A stretch of 41,209 nt of DNA. It comes from Thermoanaerobaculales bacterium. GTDB taxonomy: Bacteria; Acidobacteriota; Thermoanaerobaculia; Thermoanaerobaculales; Sulfomarinibacteraceae. The stretch is taken from assembly GCA_025456145.1 (NCBI GenBank), contig JALOLD010000025.1, forward strand, positions 1-41,209, written 5' to 3'. Each line of letters begins with the position of its first letter. Positions within the stretch are counted from its first letter, which is position 1. The position numbers and the translations under genes were made by a program. The notes beneath the pieces were generated by a model that did no database searches, was not told the DNA's origin, and worked only from the letters and a program-made list of their open reading frames with translations. Positions 1-8,878 of this stretch are shown in pieces.

Positions 1-2669
1 GCGGCGGGATGGGCTCGGTCTACCTGGCGGAGCGCGCCGACGGCGAGTATCGGCAGACGGTGGCGGTGAAGGTGCTCCACGCGGGCATGCTGAGCCGGGA
101 TCTGCTCCGCCGGTTCCGCGCCGAGCGGCAGATCCTCGCCGCCCTCGACCACCCGGGGATCTGCCGGCTTCTCGACGGCGGCGCCACCGCCGACGGGCGA
201 CCCTTCCTGGCGATGGAGCACGTCGACGGTCGTCCCCTCGACCGCTTCTGCGACGAGAACGATCTCGGGGTCGAGGACCGGGTCGGGCTGCTCCTCAAGG
301 TCTGCGACGCGGTGTCCCACGCCCACCGGCGTCTCGTGATCCACCGCGACCTCAAGCCCGGGAACATCCTGGTGACGAACGACGGCGAGCCGAAGCTCCT
401 CGACTTCGGGATCGCCAAGCTCCTCGACGCCGGCTCGACCGCCGACGAGGACCTCCGGACCCGCACCAGGGCGCGGCTCATGAGCCCGGCTTACGCGAGC
501 CCGGAGCAGATCCTCGGTCGGCCGGTCGGCACCGCGAGCGACGTGTTCTCGCTCGGCGTGGTGCTGTACCGGCTGCTGACCGGCGTGCTGCCACGCCGGC
601 TCGACGACGCTTCGCCGGTCGCGATGGCGCGGGCGCTCGAGCTCGAGCCGGCCCCGCCCAGCCAGGCGGCGACCGGCGCCGGCGCGCGATCGGTCGCCAG
701 GCGGTTGCGGGGGGACCTCGACGCGATCGCCCTCAAGGCCCTGCGCTCCGACCCCGAGGCCCGCTACCAGTCGGCGCACGAGCTGGCCGAGGACCTGCGC
801 CGGTGGCTTCGGGGGCTGCCTGTGGTCGCGCGCGAGGGATCGACGACCTATCTCGCCGGCAAGCTCCTCCGCCGCTACGCGCCGGCGACGGCGGTCGCGG
901 CGGTGGTGGGGATCCTCACCGCGGCGGCGGTGGCCGAGCTGGTCCTGCAGAACCGGCAGATCCGGCGCGAGCGCGACCGGGCGCAGGGGCTCGCCGAGCT
1001 CTCGGCGGGTCTGCTGGAGATCGACGAGCTGGCGTGGGTCGTCAACCCGGACCTTGACCCGAGGCAGGTCCTCCGGAAGAACCTGGACGACAGGGAGCGG
1101 TCGCTGGCGATCGACCCGGTGGTGCGTCGCGACCAGCTTCTCCTGCTGTCGCGCGGCCATCTCCTGCTCGGTGACTTCAGCCGGACAGAGCCCCTGCTGT
1201 CGGAGGCGATGGCGACTCTGGGCGAGGCCGGGACGGTCGACGAAGCGCTCCGCCGGCGGATCCTCGTCGACACCGGAGTGGTGCTCATCCGGGCTGGCCG
1301 CCTCGACGACGCACGGTCGGCCCTGCTGCGGGCGCTCGAGATCCCCGCCACCGACACACCGGAGGACCGCCTCGAGATCTCGCGGGCGCACAGTGTGCTC
1401 GGGGTCGCGGCCTGGGCCGAGCAGGACCCGGCCGGGGCCACGAGGCACCTCGACGACGCGCACCGGATGACGGCGCAGGTCCTCGGGCCGGATCACGTGA
1501 AAGTGGCCGAGCTCGAAGCGGTCATTGCGCTCCTCACGGCTGCCGAGGCGCCGGGCACGGACGAGGCACTGCGGCGGCTCGAGGGCTCGCTGGAGGCGCT
1601 CGGTGCAGACTGGACCTCATCGCTCTATACGCCCCCGTTGGTTCGGGCCATCGTCGAGGAGCTCGTCCGGCGGCGTGAGCTCGGCGGGGCGGTTAACGCG
1701 CTCATCGCGAGCAGGTGGATGTGGGGCCAGTTGCTGGGCGAGGATGAGCTCTCGTCGATGCTGGCTCGATTGGCTTGCCTGTCGCTGGTCCGCGGGAACT
1801 CTGACCGTGCCGGGCAGTACCGGGGAGCGCCCTGGGTTCTTCTCGCTCGTGAGGAATCCAAGGTAGCTGAGCAGATCTTCGTCTCGATCGCGATCGACCT
1901 CGAGCTGGGCGACCTCGCCGGTGCGGAGGCCGGGCTGGGGTCCCTTGACCACTGGCTGCGTCATTCGATATTCCCCGAGAGATCACTGGCCCCGAAGCTC
2001 GCGACGAGCCTTCTTCAGGTAGGCCGGGCGGCGGTTCTCCTCCGCCGGGGGGAGCCCGGGCGGGCGCTGACGATACTCGAGCGATCGGAGGACCCGCGGC
2101 CGGCCGGCGGGATCGACCCCCTCCTCGAGGCGTGGCTGACCGCGTCGAGGGCGGAGGCGCTGCTCGCCAACTGCCAGCCGCGGCGCGCCGAGGCCGTGCT
2201 CGACGAGGCCCGCGCCGCCTGGGCCGAGGCCGGTTCGCGATGGAGCGTCGGGCTCGTACGCGCGTCGTTCGTCTGGATCGGGCTTCTCATCATCGAGGGG
2301 CGCACGATCGAGGCGGCGGCGGCCCTGGAGGACCTCCGGGAGGTCGTCGAACGGCAGCACACCGTCGACCCGTGTCGCCGGACGACTGAGCAGCTCGCCG
2401 CGCTCGCCCTTCTCGAGGGGGACCTGCACGGCCGACGCGGCGAGGGCCAGGCGGCCGAGGCCCGGTGGCGCGAGGCGGTGTGGCTGCTCGAGCCCGGCCC
2501 GGCCGGGACGCCCGGCGCGGACCACCGGCTGACCCTGGGCGAGGCCTACCTCAGGCTGGGTCGCGAGGAGGAGGCCCGGCTGGCGGTGCAACCTCTCGTC
2601 GAGCTGGGGTGGCGATGGCCGGGCTGGGTCGCGAGGATCGCCGGCGAGACCGGTCGCGACCGGGGGTAG
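1..2669 (+). CDS. Pkn2-type Ser/Thr protein kinase with TM segment and helical-repeat tail (5' partial)
   Basis: This is a transmembrane eukaryotic-like Ser/Thr kinase cut by the left edge of the window. The reading frame is open upstream of the ATG at 9 and reads GGMGSVY, the end of the glycine-rich loop, so that ATG is internal and the true start lies outside. Counting from position 9, the visible kinase motifs are the ATP-binding Lys in VAVK (K21), helix C Glu (E39), HRDLKPGN (112-119), DFG (132-134) and SPAYASPEQ in the activation segment. One hydrophobic helix follows at about 290-312. The roughly 570-residue tail is alanine/leucine-rich with paired helices, as in TPR tails of Acidobacteria and Myxococcus kinases. 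All catalytic residues are present, so it should be active. Its substrate and ligand cannot be inferred from the neighbours. Confidence 0.93.
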   Translation, partial: GGMGSVYLAERADGEYRQTVAVKVLHAGMLSRDLLRRFRAERQILAALDHPGICRLLDGGATADGRPFLAMEHVDGRPLDRFCDENDLGVEDRVGLLLKVCDAVSHAHRRLVIHRDLKPGNILVTNDGEPKLLDFGIAKLLDAGSTADEDLRTRTRARLMSPAYASPEQILGRPVGTASDVFSLGVVLYRLLTGVLPRRLDDASPVAMARALELEPAPPSQAATGAGARSVARRLRGDLDAIALKALRSDPEARYQSAHELAEDLRRWLRGLPVVAREGSTTYLAGKLLRRYAPATAVAAVVGILTAAAVAELVLQNRQIRRERDRAQGLAELSAGLLEIDELAWVVNPDLDPRQVLRKNLDDRERSLAIDPVVRRDQLLLLSRGHLLLGDFSRTEPLLSEAMATLGEAGTVDEALRRRILVDTGVVLIRAGRLDDARSALLRALEIPATDTPEDRLEISRAHSVLGVAAWAEQDPAGATRHLDDAHRMTAQVLGPDHVKVAELEAVIALLTAAEAPGTDEALRRLEGSLEALGADWTSSLYTPPLVRAIVEELVRRRELGGAVNALIASRWMWGQLLGEDELSSMLARLACLSLVRGNSDRAGQYRGAPWVLLAREESKVAEQIFVSIAIDLELGDLAGAEAGLGSLDHWLRHSIFPERSLAPKLATSLLQVGRAAVLLRRGEPGRALTILERSEDPRPAGGIDPLLEAWLTASRAEALLANCQPRRAEAVLDEARAAWAEAGSRWSVGLVRASFVWIGLLIIEGRTIEAAAALEDLREVVERQHTVDPCRRTTEQLAALALLEGDLHGRRGEGQAAEARWREAVWLLEPGPAGTPGADHRLTLGEAYLRLGREEEARLAVQPLVELGWRWPGWVARIAGETGRDRG

Positions 2670-2707
2670 GACGGCGTCGGCGACCGGCGGCCGAGGCCGG
2701 TGTGCGC

Positions 2708-2713
2708 TACCAT
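2708..2713 (+). promoter_or_regulatory. -10 element TACCAT, leaderless type
   Basis: The sequence TGCGCTACCAT ends 7 bases before the ATG at 2721. No Shine-Dalgarno sequence and no convincing -35 box are seen, so the transcript probably starts at or next to the start codon. Confidence 0.55.
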
Positions 2714-2720
2714 CGCACCG

Positions 2721-3872
2721 ATGACTACGAGCGAGGGGCCGACGGCGACCGAGCACGGGCTCGAGGCGCTGGGCGCCGAGGACGTGCTGCTCTTCCAGGT
2801 CTGCGTCGCGGCGATCTGGGCCGACGGCTCGATGGCGGCGGCCGAGCGCGACCACATCAGCCACCTGATGGACCGGATCGCGGCCTCGGAGGCCGAGCGC
2901 GCCGAGCTGCGGCGGATCGCGCTGCACGACGTCAGCCGGCGCTGGGTGCTCGGCGAGGTCGACCGGCTCGACGAGTCGGCGAAAAGACGGCTCTACGACC
3001 GCTGCATCGCGGTGCTCACCGCCGACCGGCGGCTGCGCCGCGGCGAGCTCGGCTTCATCGGCGAGCTGCGCCGGCGCTGCGGGATCGGGCGGCTCGCCCA
3101 CTCGGCGACGCTGTGGCGGGCGGCGCCGCTGCGGCGCTGGCTCAGGCTCGGGGCGGCGGTGGCGCTGGTCGCGGCGGCGGGGGCGCTGTGGCTCGCCCGG
3201 CGGCCCGCGACCTTCCCGCCGGTCGAGCTGCCGGTCCACCACGAGATCCTGCTGCCGCGGGCCGCCGCCGACGCGCCGCGGCTCGGAACCGAGGCGCTCT
3301 ACGCGAGGATCCGCAGCTCGGTGGTCAAGGTCAACGTGCTGGTCGACCAGGCGCTCATCGGCCACGGCTCGGGCTCGGTGCTCGGGGCCGACCGGGGCGG
3401 CCAGCTCTACGTGCTGACCAACCGCCACGTGGTCTACCACGAGGTCGCCAACCCGCACGGCCTGACCTTCGAGGTCGAGCTCGAGAACGGCATCCAGCTG
3501 CCGGCGGTGCTCGACTTCGCCTCGCGCGCCCACGACCTCGCGGTGGTGCTGGTGCCCGGTCTCGGCGGCTGGGGGGTGCCGGCGCCGCTGCGGCCGTGCA
3601 GCGACCTCGAGGTCGGGACCGCGGTCTATGCGGTGGGCGCGCCGATCGGTCTCGACCACACCTTCACCACCGGGGTGGTGTCGGCGCTGCGCGGCAACAT
3701 GGTGCAGACCGACGCGACGGTGCACTCGGGGTCGTCGGGAGGGCCGCTGTTCGACGACCGCGGCCGGGTCTGCGGGGTCGTCACGACGAGCCACCGGGAG
3801 AAGGACATCTCGTTCGCCCTGTGCGCCGAGGCGGTGGTCGAGATGCTCGGCGAGCGATCGGCGGCGCCCTGA
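2721..3872 (+). CDS. TerB-like domain / TM / trypsin-like (HtrA-type) serine protease
   Basis: This 383-aa protein appears to join an N-terminal acidic helical domain resembling TerB (about 20-125, with DGSMAAAE in the first metal-loop-like position) to one TM helix (about 141-160) and a chymotrypsin-fold protease. The triad is visible as His236 in TNRHVV, Asp272 in AHDLAVV and Ser339 in GSSGGPLF. There is no PDZ domain, unlike DegP/DegS. The predicted topology puts TerB in the cytoplasm and the protease in the periplasm. I chose the ATG at 2721 over a GTG at 2700 because the GTG lies upstream of the TACCAT -10 hexamer and would leave no room for its own promoter. The protease call is firm. 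The TerB call rests on motif pattern and needs a profile search. Confidence 0.85.
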   Translation: MTTSEGPTATEHGLEALGAEDVLLFQVCVAAIWADGSMAAAERDHISHLMDRIAASEAERAELRRIALHDVSRRWVLGEVDRLDESAKRRLYDRCIAVLTADRRLRRGELGFIGELRRRCGIGRLAHSATLWRAAPLRRWLRLGAAVALVAAAGALWLARRPATFPPVELPVHHEILLPRAAADAPRLGTEALYARIRSSVVKVNVLVDQALIGHGSGSVLGADRGGQLYVLTNRHVVYHEVANPHGLTFEVELENGIQLPAVLDFASRAHDLAVVLVPGLGGWGVPAPLRPCSDLEVGTAVYAVGAPIGLDHTFTTGVVSALRGNMVQTDATVHSGSSGGPLFDDRGRVCGVVTTSHREKDISFALCAEAVVEMLGERSAAP

Positions 3873-3919
3873 GGCCGGAGGCCGGATGACGCGGCGCACA
3901 GCGGCGCCGCCGCCGCGCC

Positions 3920-3948
3920 TTGACACTCGCCGGGCCGGGCCCTACCAT
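3920..3948 (+). promoter_or_regulatory. Sigma-70 promoter TTGACA-17-TACCAT
   Basis: A perfect -35 box (TTGACA, 3920-3925) is separated by 17 bases from TACCAT (3943-3948). Transcription would start near 3955 and give a leader of about 25 bases before the 66-aa secreted peptide gene. It is one of only two near-consensus promoters in the window. Confidence 0.8.
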
Positions 3949-3980
3949 GCAACCCAGGAATCATCCGCCTTGGAGGGCAC

Positions 3981-4181
3981 ATGAGGACGAAACGTCGCCG
4001 CTTCACCATCGTCGCGGTCGCGATCTGGGCGTTGGCCCTGGTCGGGGCCGGGCTGATCGCCCCCGCGCCGGCCGAAGCCAGCGTACAAAAGCAGGGCTGG
4101 ATGGTCTACACGCCCAACCACCCGAGCGGGTGCGCACCGCTGCCCTACGACTGCTACGTCATCTGGATCTACCCGGACTGA
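3981..4181 (+). CDS. Small secreted two-cysteine peptide precursor, 66 aa
   Basis: I do not recognise this family. The precursor has a textbook signal peptide: a basic start (MRTKRRR), a hydrophobic core to about residue 26 and a likely cleavage after APAEA. The mature peptide would be about 33 residues, rich in aromatics and prolines, with two Cys in CAPLPYDC that could form a disulfide. A Shine-Dalgarno sequence (GGAGG) lies 7 bases before the ATG, and a near-consensus promoter lies upstream. The stop is 13 bases before a secreted beta-propeller-like gene, so the two are probably co-transcribed. The arrangement recalls the Bacteroidota NVEALA peptides, which sit beside six-bladed propeller proteins. 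That comparison rests on gene order and size only. A real gene is likely; its function is unknown. Confidence 0.75.
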   Translation: MRTKRRRFTIVAVAIWALALVGAGLIAPAPAEASVQKQGWMVYTPNHPSGCAPLPYDCYVIWIYPD

Positions 4182-4194
4182 CGCCGGCGCCGCG

Positions 4195-5268
4195 ATGCGT
4201 CGCCTCGCCGCGACCGTCGCCGGGCTGATCGCCGCGACCGGGGGAGTGGGCGATCTGGGCGGGCTCGAGCCGGCCGGTCCCGGGTCGTCGATCCGCTGCT
4301 CGGTCGAGGCGGTGACCCTCGAGCGCCCGGCCTACATGGTGGTCAACGCGGTGGTCCGCGACAACCGCCTGCTGCTGCCCGACTACACCAGCGGGCTGCG
4401 CGAGATCGACCTGGGCAGCGGCGCCGACCGGCGCTCGGTGCTGCCGATGGGCACCAAGCGCGGCCAGGTCAGCGGGCCGCAGACCCTGGGCTGCGGCGAC
4501 GGCCGCTGCGTCGTCCTCGGCGACCGCTACTTCTGGATCTACTACACCGAGGGCTTCGAGCTGATCGACGAGGTGATGGCCGACCGGACCGGCGCGGGCG
4601 GTCAGCCGCTGGTCTTCGCCGACCGGATGGTGGTCGCCGGGGTCGCCAACCCGCAGGTCACCGGGGGCGGCGTCGCCTTTCTCTTCGTCCAGTACGACGA
4701 CGGCTCGGTGGTGCCGCTCCAGGAGTACCCGGCGACGATGCCGGTGCCCGAGATCGCCAAGCGGATCCACTTCTGCGGGCCCACCGCGGGCGGCGTCGAG
4801 CGGCTCGCCGGGGGCGGCTGGCTCTTTGTCGACCCGCGCACCTACGGGGTCTTCGTCTTCGACCGCACCGACCGGCTGGTCCGCGCCTGGCGGGGCGCCA
4901 ACCCGCGCTTCGTGGCGCCCAACTTCGCGGCGTACGAGCCGGTCCACGACGCCTCGGGGCGCGAGTACCACTCGCGCTGGAACCTCGCCCAGCCCCAGGT
5001 CAAGCGGCCGGTGGCGCTCACCGACGACCTGGTCGGCTTCGTCATCGGCATCCCCGACGGCGAGCTCCGCCAGCGCCACGAGCTCGACGTCTACCGGCTC
5101 GACGGCACGCCGGTGGCGATCGGGGTCGAGCTGCCCGGGGTCGCCGGCGGCCGGGTGATCGTCGCCGACGCCGGGCCGGGGCGGCTCGTCGTGGTCGGCC
5201 AGTCGAGCTGGGAGCCGGGCTCGCCGACCACCGCCTGGAAGGTGACGATCGAGGGTCTTGACAGCTGA
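4195..5268 (+). CDS. Secreted protein, probable six-bladed beta-propeller (TolB-like)
   Basis: This 357-aa protein begins with a short signal-like segment (MRRLAATVAGLIAAT) and has no lipobox. The rest is made of repeating beta-strand patterns with motifs such as DNRLLLPDYTSGLREIDL, RCVVLGDRYFWIYYTEGFEL and GWLFVDPRTYGVFVFDRTDR, which resemble blades of six-bladed propellers of the TolB-like/NHL type. No catalytic motif is evident. Cys pairs (GCGDGRC; a later FCG) would suit an oxidising compartment. It starts 13 bases after the two-Cys peptide gene with no clear Shine-Dalgarno sequence, so translation may be coupled. I infer that it binds or presents the neighbouring peptide. The fold call is moderate and the function unknown. 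Confidence 0.7.
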   Translation: MRRLAATVAGLIAATGGVGDLGGLEPAGPGSSIRCSVEAVTLERPAYMVVNAVVRDNRLLLPDYTSGLREIDLGSGADRRSVLPMGTKRGQVSGPQTLGCGDGRCVVLGDRYFWIYYTEGFELIDEVMADRTGAGGQPLVFADRMVVAGVANPQVTGGGVAFLFVQYDDGSVVPLQEYPATMPVPEIAKRIHFCGPTAGGVERLAGGGWLFVDPRTYGVFVFDRTDRLVRAWRGANPRFVAPNFAAYEPVHDASGREYHSRWNLAQPQVKRPVALTDDLVGFVIGIPDGELRQRHELDVYRLDGTPVAIGVELPGVAGGRVIVADAGPGRLVVVGQSSWEPGSPTTAWKVTIEGLDS

Positions 5269-5317
5269 GGGCTCGCGCCGGAGGCGCGACCCGACGCGCG
5301 GGATCGTGGAGGGCACG

Positions 5318-8300
5318 ATGCGACGCGCAGCCGTGATCATGACAGCCGCACTCCTCGGCCTGGCCGGCGCCGCGGCCGAGGCCGGGCTGCGCTCGCCGGG
5401 GCTCGGCGGGCCGGGCGGCGGTGGCGCGCCGCCGCAGCCTCTGGCCAGGCTGCTCGTGCTCGACGCCGCGACCGGGAGGCCGGTCGTTCGGGGCAGCCTG
5501 AGATGGACCGCGCCGGGCATCCCCGACGAGCTCGCCAGCGCCCCCTGGGCGGCGCCGGGCGGCCGGCTCGAGATCGGCTGCCGGGGCGGCGAGCCGGTCG
5601 AGCTCGCCGCCGACGGCTACCGCGCGCTCGAGCTCACCCTCGAGCCCCAGGCCCGGCGGCTGACCGTGCTCCTCGAGCCGGCCGGCGATCTCGAGCTGCG
5701 GCTCGAGCCGGCGGGCGCCGGTCGGCTGTGGCTCGCCGCGGAGAGCGCGGTCAGCGCGATCGCGCCGTTCCACGCGGCGGCCGCCGAGCACCTCGTCGGC
5801 GCCGACGGGGCGGTGGTCGTCCGCGACCTCGAGGCGGCCGAGACCTATCGCGGCGTCGTCGTCGTCCCCGGCCGGGCGCCCCTGGTCGGCCGCTTCCAGG
5901 GGCTTCCGCGGCGGCTCGCCCTCGGGCTCGAGCCCGGTCTCGGGCTGAGCGGACGGGTGCTCGACGCCGACGAGCGGCCGCTCGGGCGGGCCCGGGTCAC
6001 GGCGACCGGCCGGATCGACGAGCTCGACGGCTTCCGCTACCGGCAGCAGGCCGAGACCGACGCCGAGGGCCGGTTCACCCTCGCCGGACTGCTTGCCGGC
6101 GGGGTCGAGGTCGAAGCCTGCGCGGCGCTCCACGCCTGCGCGACCGCGACGGTCGAGGTCGCCTCGGGCGGCGCGGCGCCGCTCGCCTTCCGGCTCGAGC
6201 CGGGCTTCGACCTGCGGCTGCTGATCCGCGACGAGGCGGGGCGGCCGGCGGCCGGGGCGGCGGTCTTCGACGGCGAGGGCTTCCGGCGGCGTCTCGCCGA
6301 CGACGAGGGCGCGCTGGTCTTCGAGGGCGTCCGCCCGGGCGACGAGCTCGCGCTCGAGGTCCGCGGCGCCGGGCTCCGGCCGTGGCAGGGCCGGGTCGTC
6401 GCCGACCGGGCCGAGGTGGTGCTCCGGATCGCCGCCGGCGCGGTCGTCGAGTGGCCGATCCTGACCGGCCGCGAGGTCGCGGCCGACGAGGTCCGCGGGT
6501 GGTGGTCGCGGCTCAACCGCCAGGGCCGCGAGATCGCCGAGGGCGAGGCCATGTGGGACCCGGAGCGCGGGCTGGTGCGCGCCACCGGGCTCGAGCCCGG
6601 CCCGCACCGGCTGGTCGTCCAACTGCCCGGCGCCGCGACCCTGATCAGCGAGGTCGTCGAGGTCGGTCTCGGCGACGAGGTGGCGCTGCCCGCCGCTCTG
6701 CCCGACCGCGGCCTCGCGGTCTCGGGCCGGGTGCTCGACGGCGCGAGCCTGGCGCCGGTCGCCGGGGCCCGGGTGAGCTGCGAGCCGGGCTCGCCGCACG
6801 AGTTCCGCAAGCCCGTTCGGCTCGAGCGGTTGCCCGAGGCGCTGAGCGACGCCGACGGCGTCTTCCTGCTCGAGGGGCTCGACCCGGGGCGCTGCCGGGC
6901 GGTGGTCCGCGCCCCCGGCTTCGCGGCATGGCGCCGCGACGGGGTCGAGCCGGAGGAGAGCGGGACCGATCTCGGCGATGTCGAGCTCGGCCCGGGGATG
7001 ACGATCGTCGGCCGGGTGGTCGACCGGTCGGGCCGGCCGCAGACCGGGGTCGCGGTCGAGATCGCCGAGGACGCGGCCTACGCCTATGTCGCCGAGACGA
7101 CGCTGACGACCGATCACGACGGCTTCTTCCGGGCCGCGGCGCTGCCCGCCGGACGCTGGGCGGCGACCGCGCGGCGCGGCGAGGAGGAGGCGAGGGCGAA
7201 GGTCGAGGGCGAGGCCGGCGAGACCGTCGAGACCGAGCTGCGGCTCGGCGGCCAGCGGCTCGAGGGCGAGGTCTGGATCGGCGACCGGCCGGCGGCCGGC
7301 GGCCACCTCGTCTTGACCACCGACGGCGCCCGCGGCGAAGGGATCGTCGTCATGGTCCGCACCGACGTCGACAAGCGGCGTCTCTTCGGGGTCGACCGGC
7401 CGCCGCTGACCATCGTGGTGGCCGGCGACGGGCGCTTCGCCGCCGACGGCGTGACCCCGGGGGTCTACACCGCGTCCTACACCCCGCCCGGGGCCGCCGC
7501 CTCGCCGGTCAGCCGCGAGCTCGTCGTGCCGGTCACCGAGATCCACCGCTGTGTCGTCCAGTTCCCCGACGCCGGGCTCGAAGGGGTCGTCGTCGACCCC
7601 GAGGGCCGCCCGGTCGCCGGCGCCGCGGTGTGGGTCCTCGCCGACGACAACCGCCCCGTCGGCAACGGCTTCTCCGACGGCGAGGGGGGGTTCGCCTTCC
7701 TCGGTCTCGACGCCGGGGCGGCCCGGGTGACCGCGGTCCACGGCGAGTACGGCGACGCCGAGCCGGTGCGGGTCGAGCTCGAGGCCGGGCGGAGCGTCGG
7801 CCCGGTGACCGTCGAGCTGCGGCCCCCCGAGGGCGCCGAGCTCGCCCTGGTCGTCCGTTCGGCGGGCGGCTCGCTGGCCGGCGCACCGGTCTATCTGGTC
7901 GGCGCCGAGACCCTGACCGGATTCACCGACGATCTCGGCGGGGCCGGCTTTGTCGGCGTCGCGGCCGGCCGCTACCGGCCGTGCGCCGCCGCCTACGGCG
8001 GCGCCACCGGCTGCGGTCCCGAGCTCGAGCTGGCCGACGGCGAGCGGCGCGAGGTCGTCCTCGACCTCGGCCGCGGCGGCCTGGTCGAGGTGCTGCTCGG
8101 GCCGATGGAGCGCTCGCCGGCGCTGCGGGTGACGACCGCCGACGGGATCGACCTGACGAGCCTGCTCCAGATGGTCAGCCCGCCGCTGCCCGGGCCGGAG
8201 GGCGTCCGGCTCGGCCCGCTGCGCGCCGACTCGTACCGGATCACGGTGGCGTCTCCGGCGGGTCCGCGCGAGGGCGCGACCACCGCCCGCGAGGGCGAGA

Positions 8301-8323
8301 CGACGACCCTCGATCTGCGCTGA
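5318..8323 (+). CDS. Large secreted protein with multiple carboxypeptidase-regulatory-like (Ig-fold) repeats
   Basis: This 1001-aa exported protein has a signal peptide (MRRAAVIMTAALLGLAGAAA) followed by at least five carboxypeptidase-regulatory-like beta-sandwich repeats. Each repeat shows the pattern G-x-V-x-D-x-x-G-x-P-x-x-G-A-x-V followed by a D-x-x-G-x-F-x-x-x-G-L turn. Clear examples are GRVLDADERPLGRARV, GRVVDRSGRPQTGVAVEI and GVVVDPEGRPVAGAAV. No catalytic domain, TonB plug or C-terminal anchor is visible, so a structural or adhesive envelope role is likely. The ATG at 5318 has GGAGGG just upstream and begins the signal peptide. A longer in-frame extension to 5258 would hide the signal and overlap the previous gene. 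The 49-base gap suggests the same operon as the peptide and propeller genes. Confidence 0.85.
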   Translation: MRRAAVIMTAALLGLAGAAAEAGLRSPGLGGPGGGGAPPQPLARLLVLDAATGRPVVRGSLRWTAPGIPDELASAPWAAPGGRLEIGCRGGEPVELAADGYRALELTLEPQARRLTVLLEPAGDLELRLEPAGAGRLWLAAESAVSAIAPFHAAAAEHLVGADGAVVVRDLEAAETYRGVVVVPGRAPLVGRFQGLPRRLALGLEPGLGLSGRVLDADERPLGRARVTATGRIDELDGFRYRQQAETDAEGRFTLAGLLAGGVEVEACAALHACATATVEVASGGAAPLAFRLEPGFDLRLLIRDEAGRPAAGAAVFDGEGFRRRLADDEGALVFEGVRPGDELALEVRGAGLRPWQGRVVADRAEVVLRIAAGAVVEWPILTGREVAADEVRGWWSRLNRQGREIAEGEAMWDPERGLVRATGLEPGPHRLVVQLPGAATLISEVVEVGLGDEVALPAALPDRGLAVSGRVLDGASLAPVAGARVSCEPGSPHEFRKPVRLERLPEALSDADGVFLLEGLDPGRCRAVVRAPGFAAWRRDGVEPEESGTDLGDVELGPGMTIVGRVVDRSGRPQTGVAVEIAEDAAYAYVAETTLTTDHDGFFRAAALPAGRWAATARRGEEEARAKVEGEAGETVETELRLGGQRLEGEVWIGDRPAAGGHLVLTTDGARGEGIVVMVRTDVDKRRLFGVDRPPLTIVVAGDGRFAADGVTPGVYTASYTPPGAAASPVSRELVVPVTEIHRCVVQFPDAGLEGVVVDPEGRPVAGAAVWVLADDNRPVGNGFSDGEGGFAFLGLDAGAARVTAVHGEYGDAEPVRVELEAGRSVGPVTVELRPPEGAELALVVRSAGGSLAGAPVYLVGAETLTGFTDDLGGAGFVGVAAGRYRPCAAAYGGATGCGPELELADGERREVVLDLGRGGLVEVLLGPMERSPALRVTTADGIDLTSLLQMVSPPLPGPEGVRLGPLRADSYRITVASPAGPREGATTAREGETTTLDLR

Positions 8324-8366
8324 CCGAGATCGTCGCGTCTCGCGGCGGGCGGCTCGCCGGGTGCGC

Positions 8367-8372
8367 TAGAAT
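8367..8372 (+). promoter_or_regulatory. -10 element TAGAAT
   Basis: TGCGCTAGAAT matches the TGCGCTAnnAT form seen at several starts in the window. It lies 31 bases before the ATG at 8404, which also has a Shine-Dalgarno sequence (AGGAGGA), so this transcript has a normal short leader. No clear -35 box is seen. Confidence 0.55.
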
Positions 8373-8403
8373 GAGCCGACCTCGAGACCAGGAGGACCCG
8401 ACG

Positions 8404-8874
8404 ATGAAACCTATCGCCCTCGCCACCGTCGCGCTCGCTTTCGCGCTCGCCATCGCCAACCCGATCGCGGCGCAGCAGGTTCGGGACGAGACCAGGCTCA
8501 CCTTCGAGGTGCTGAGCGCCGACTGGGACAGCCTGATCGGCGGCGCGCTCAAGCTCAGCGACGACGAGGCGGCCGGGTTCTGGCCCCTGTACAAGGAGTA
8601 CAAGAAGGCCAAGGGCGAGCTCTGGCGCAAGCGGATCGACCTCGCCAAGATCTACCTCGGGAGCTACCACGACATGACGCCCGAGATGGCGCGCATCCTC
8701 CTCGACCAGAGCTTCGACATCGACAAGGACATGCTCGACCTCGAGATGTCCTGGGCCCCGCGCTTCGACAAGGTGCTGCCGCCCAACAAGGTGGTGCGGC
8801 TCTACCAGGCCGAGAACAAGCTCGAGGCGACGATGATGATGGAGATCGTCCGCGACGTCCCCCTCGCCAAGTAG
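8404..8874 (+). CDS. Small helical periplasmic protein, Spy/CpxP-like in character
   Basis: This 156-aa protein has a signal peptide (about residues 1-23, ending ANPIAAQ). The mature part is highly charged and helical: FWPLYKEYKKAKGELW, then a Leu/Met-rich second half with DQSFDIDKDMLDLEMSW and KVLPPNKVVRLYQAENK. The last pattern resembles the Spy/CpxP/zinc-resistance helical families, where a LxPxQ-like turn precedes the final helix. No Cys and no enzyme motif are present. AGGAGGA lies 11 bases before the ATG. It has its own -10 element and is followed by a strong hairpin, so it is likely monocistronic. A periplasmic chaperone-like role is a family-level inference only. Confidence 0.75.
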   Translation: MKPIALATVALAFALAIANPIAAQQVRDETRLTFEVLSADWDSLIGGALKLSDDEAAGFWPLYKEYKKAKGELWRKRIDLAKIYLGSYHDMTPEMARILLDQSFDIDKDMLDLEMSWAPRFDKVLPPNKVVRLYQAENKLEATMMMEIVRDVPLAK

Positions 8875-8878
8875 GCGG

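Noticed and set aside
2700..2720. GTG at 2700 as start of the TerB-protease
   Set aside because: It lies upstream of the likely -10 element and has no ribosome site; the ATG at 2721 fits the leaderless pattern.
5042..7741. 899-codon minus-strand frame opposite the Ig-repeat protein
   Set aside because: Low-complexity Arg/Ala/Pro/Gly composition is typical of antisense frames in GC-rich DNA; the plus-strand frame has a signal peptide and clear repeats.
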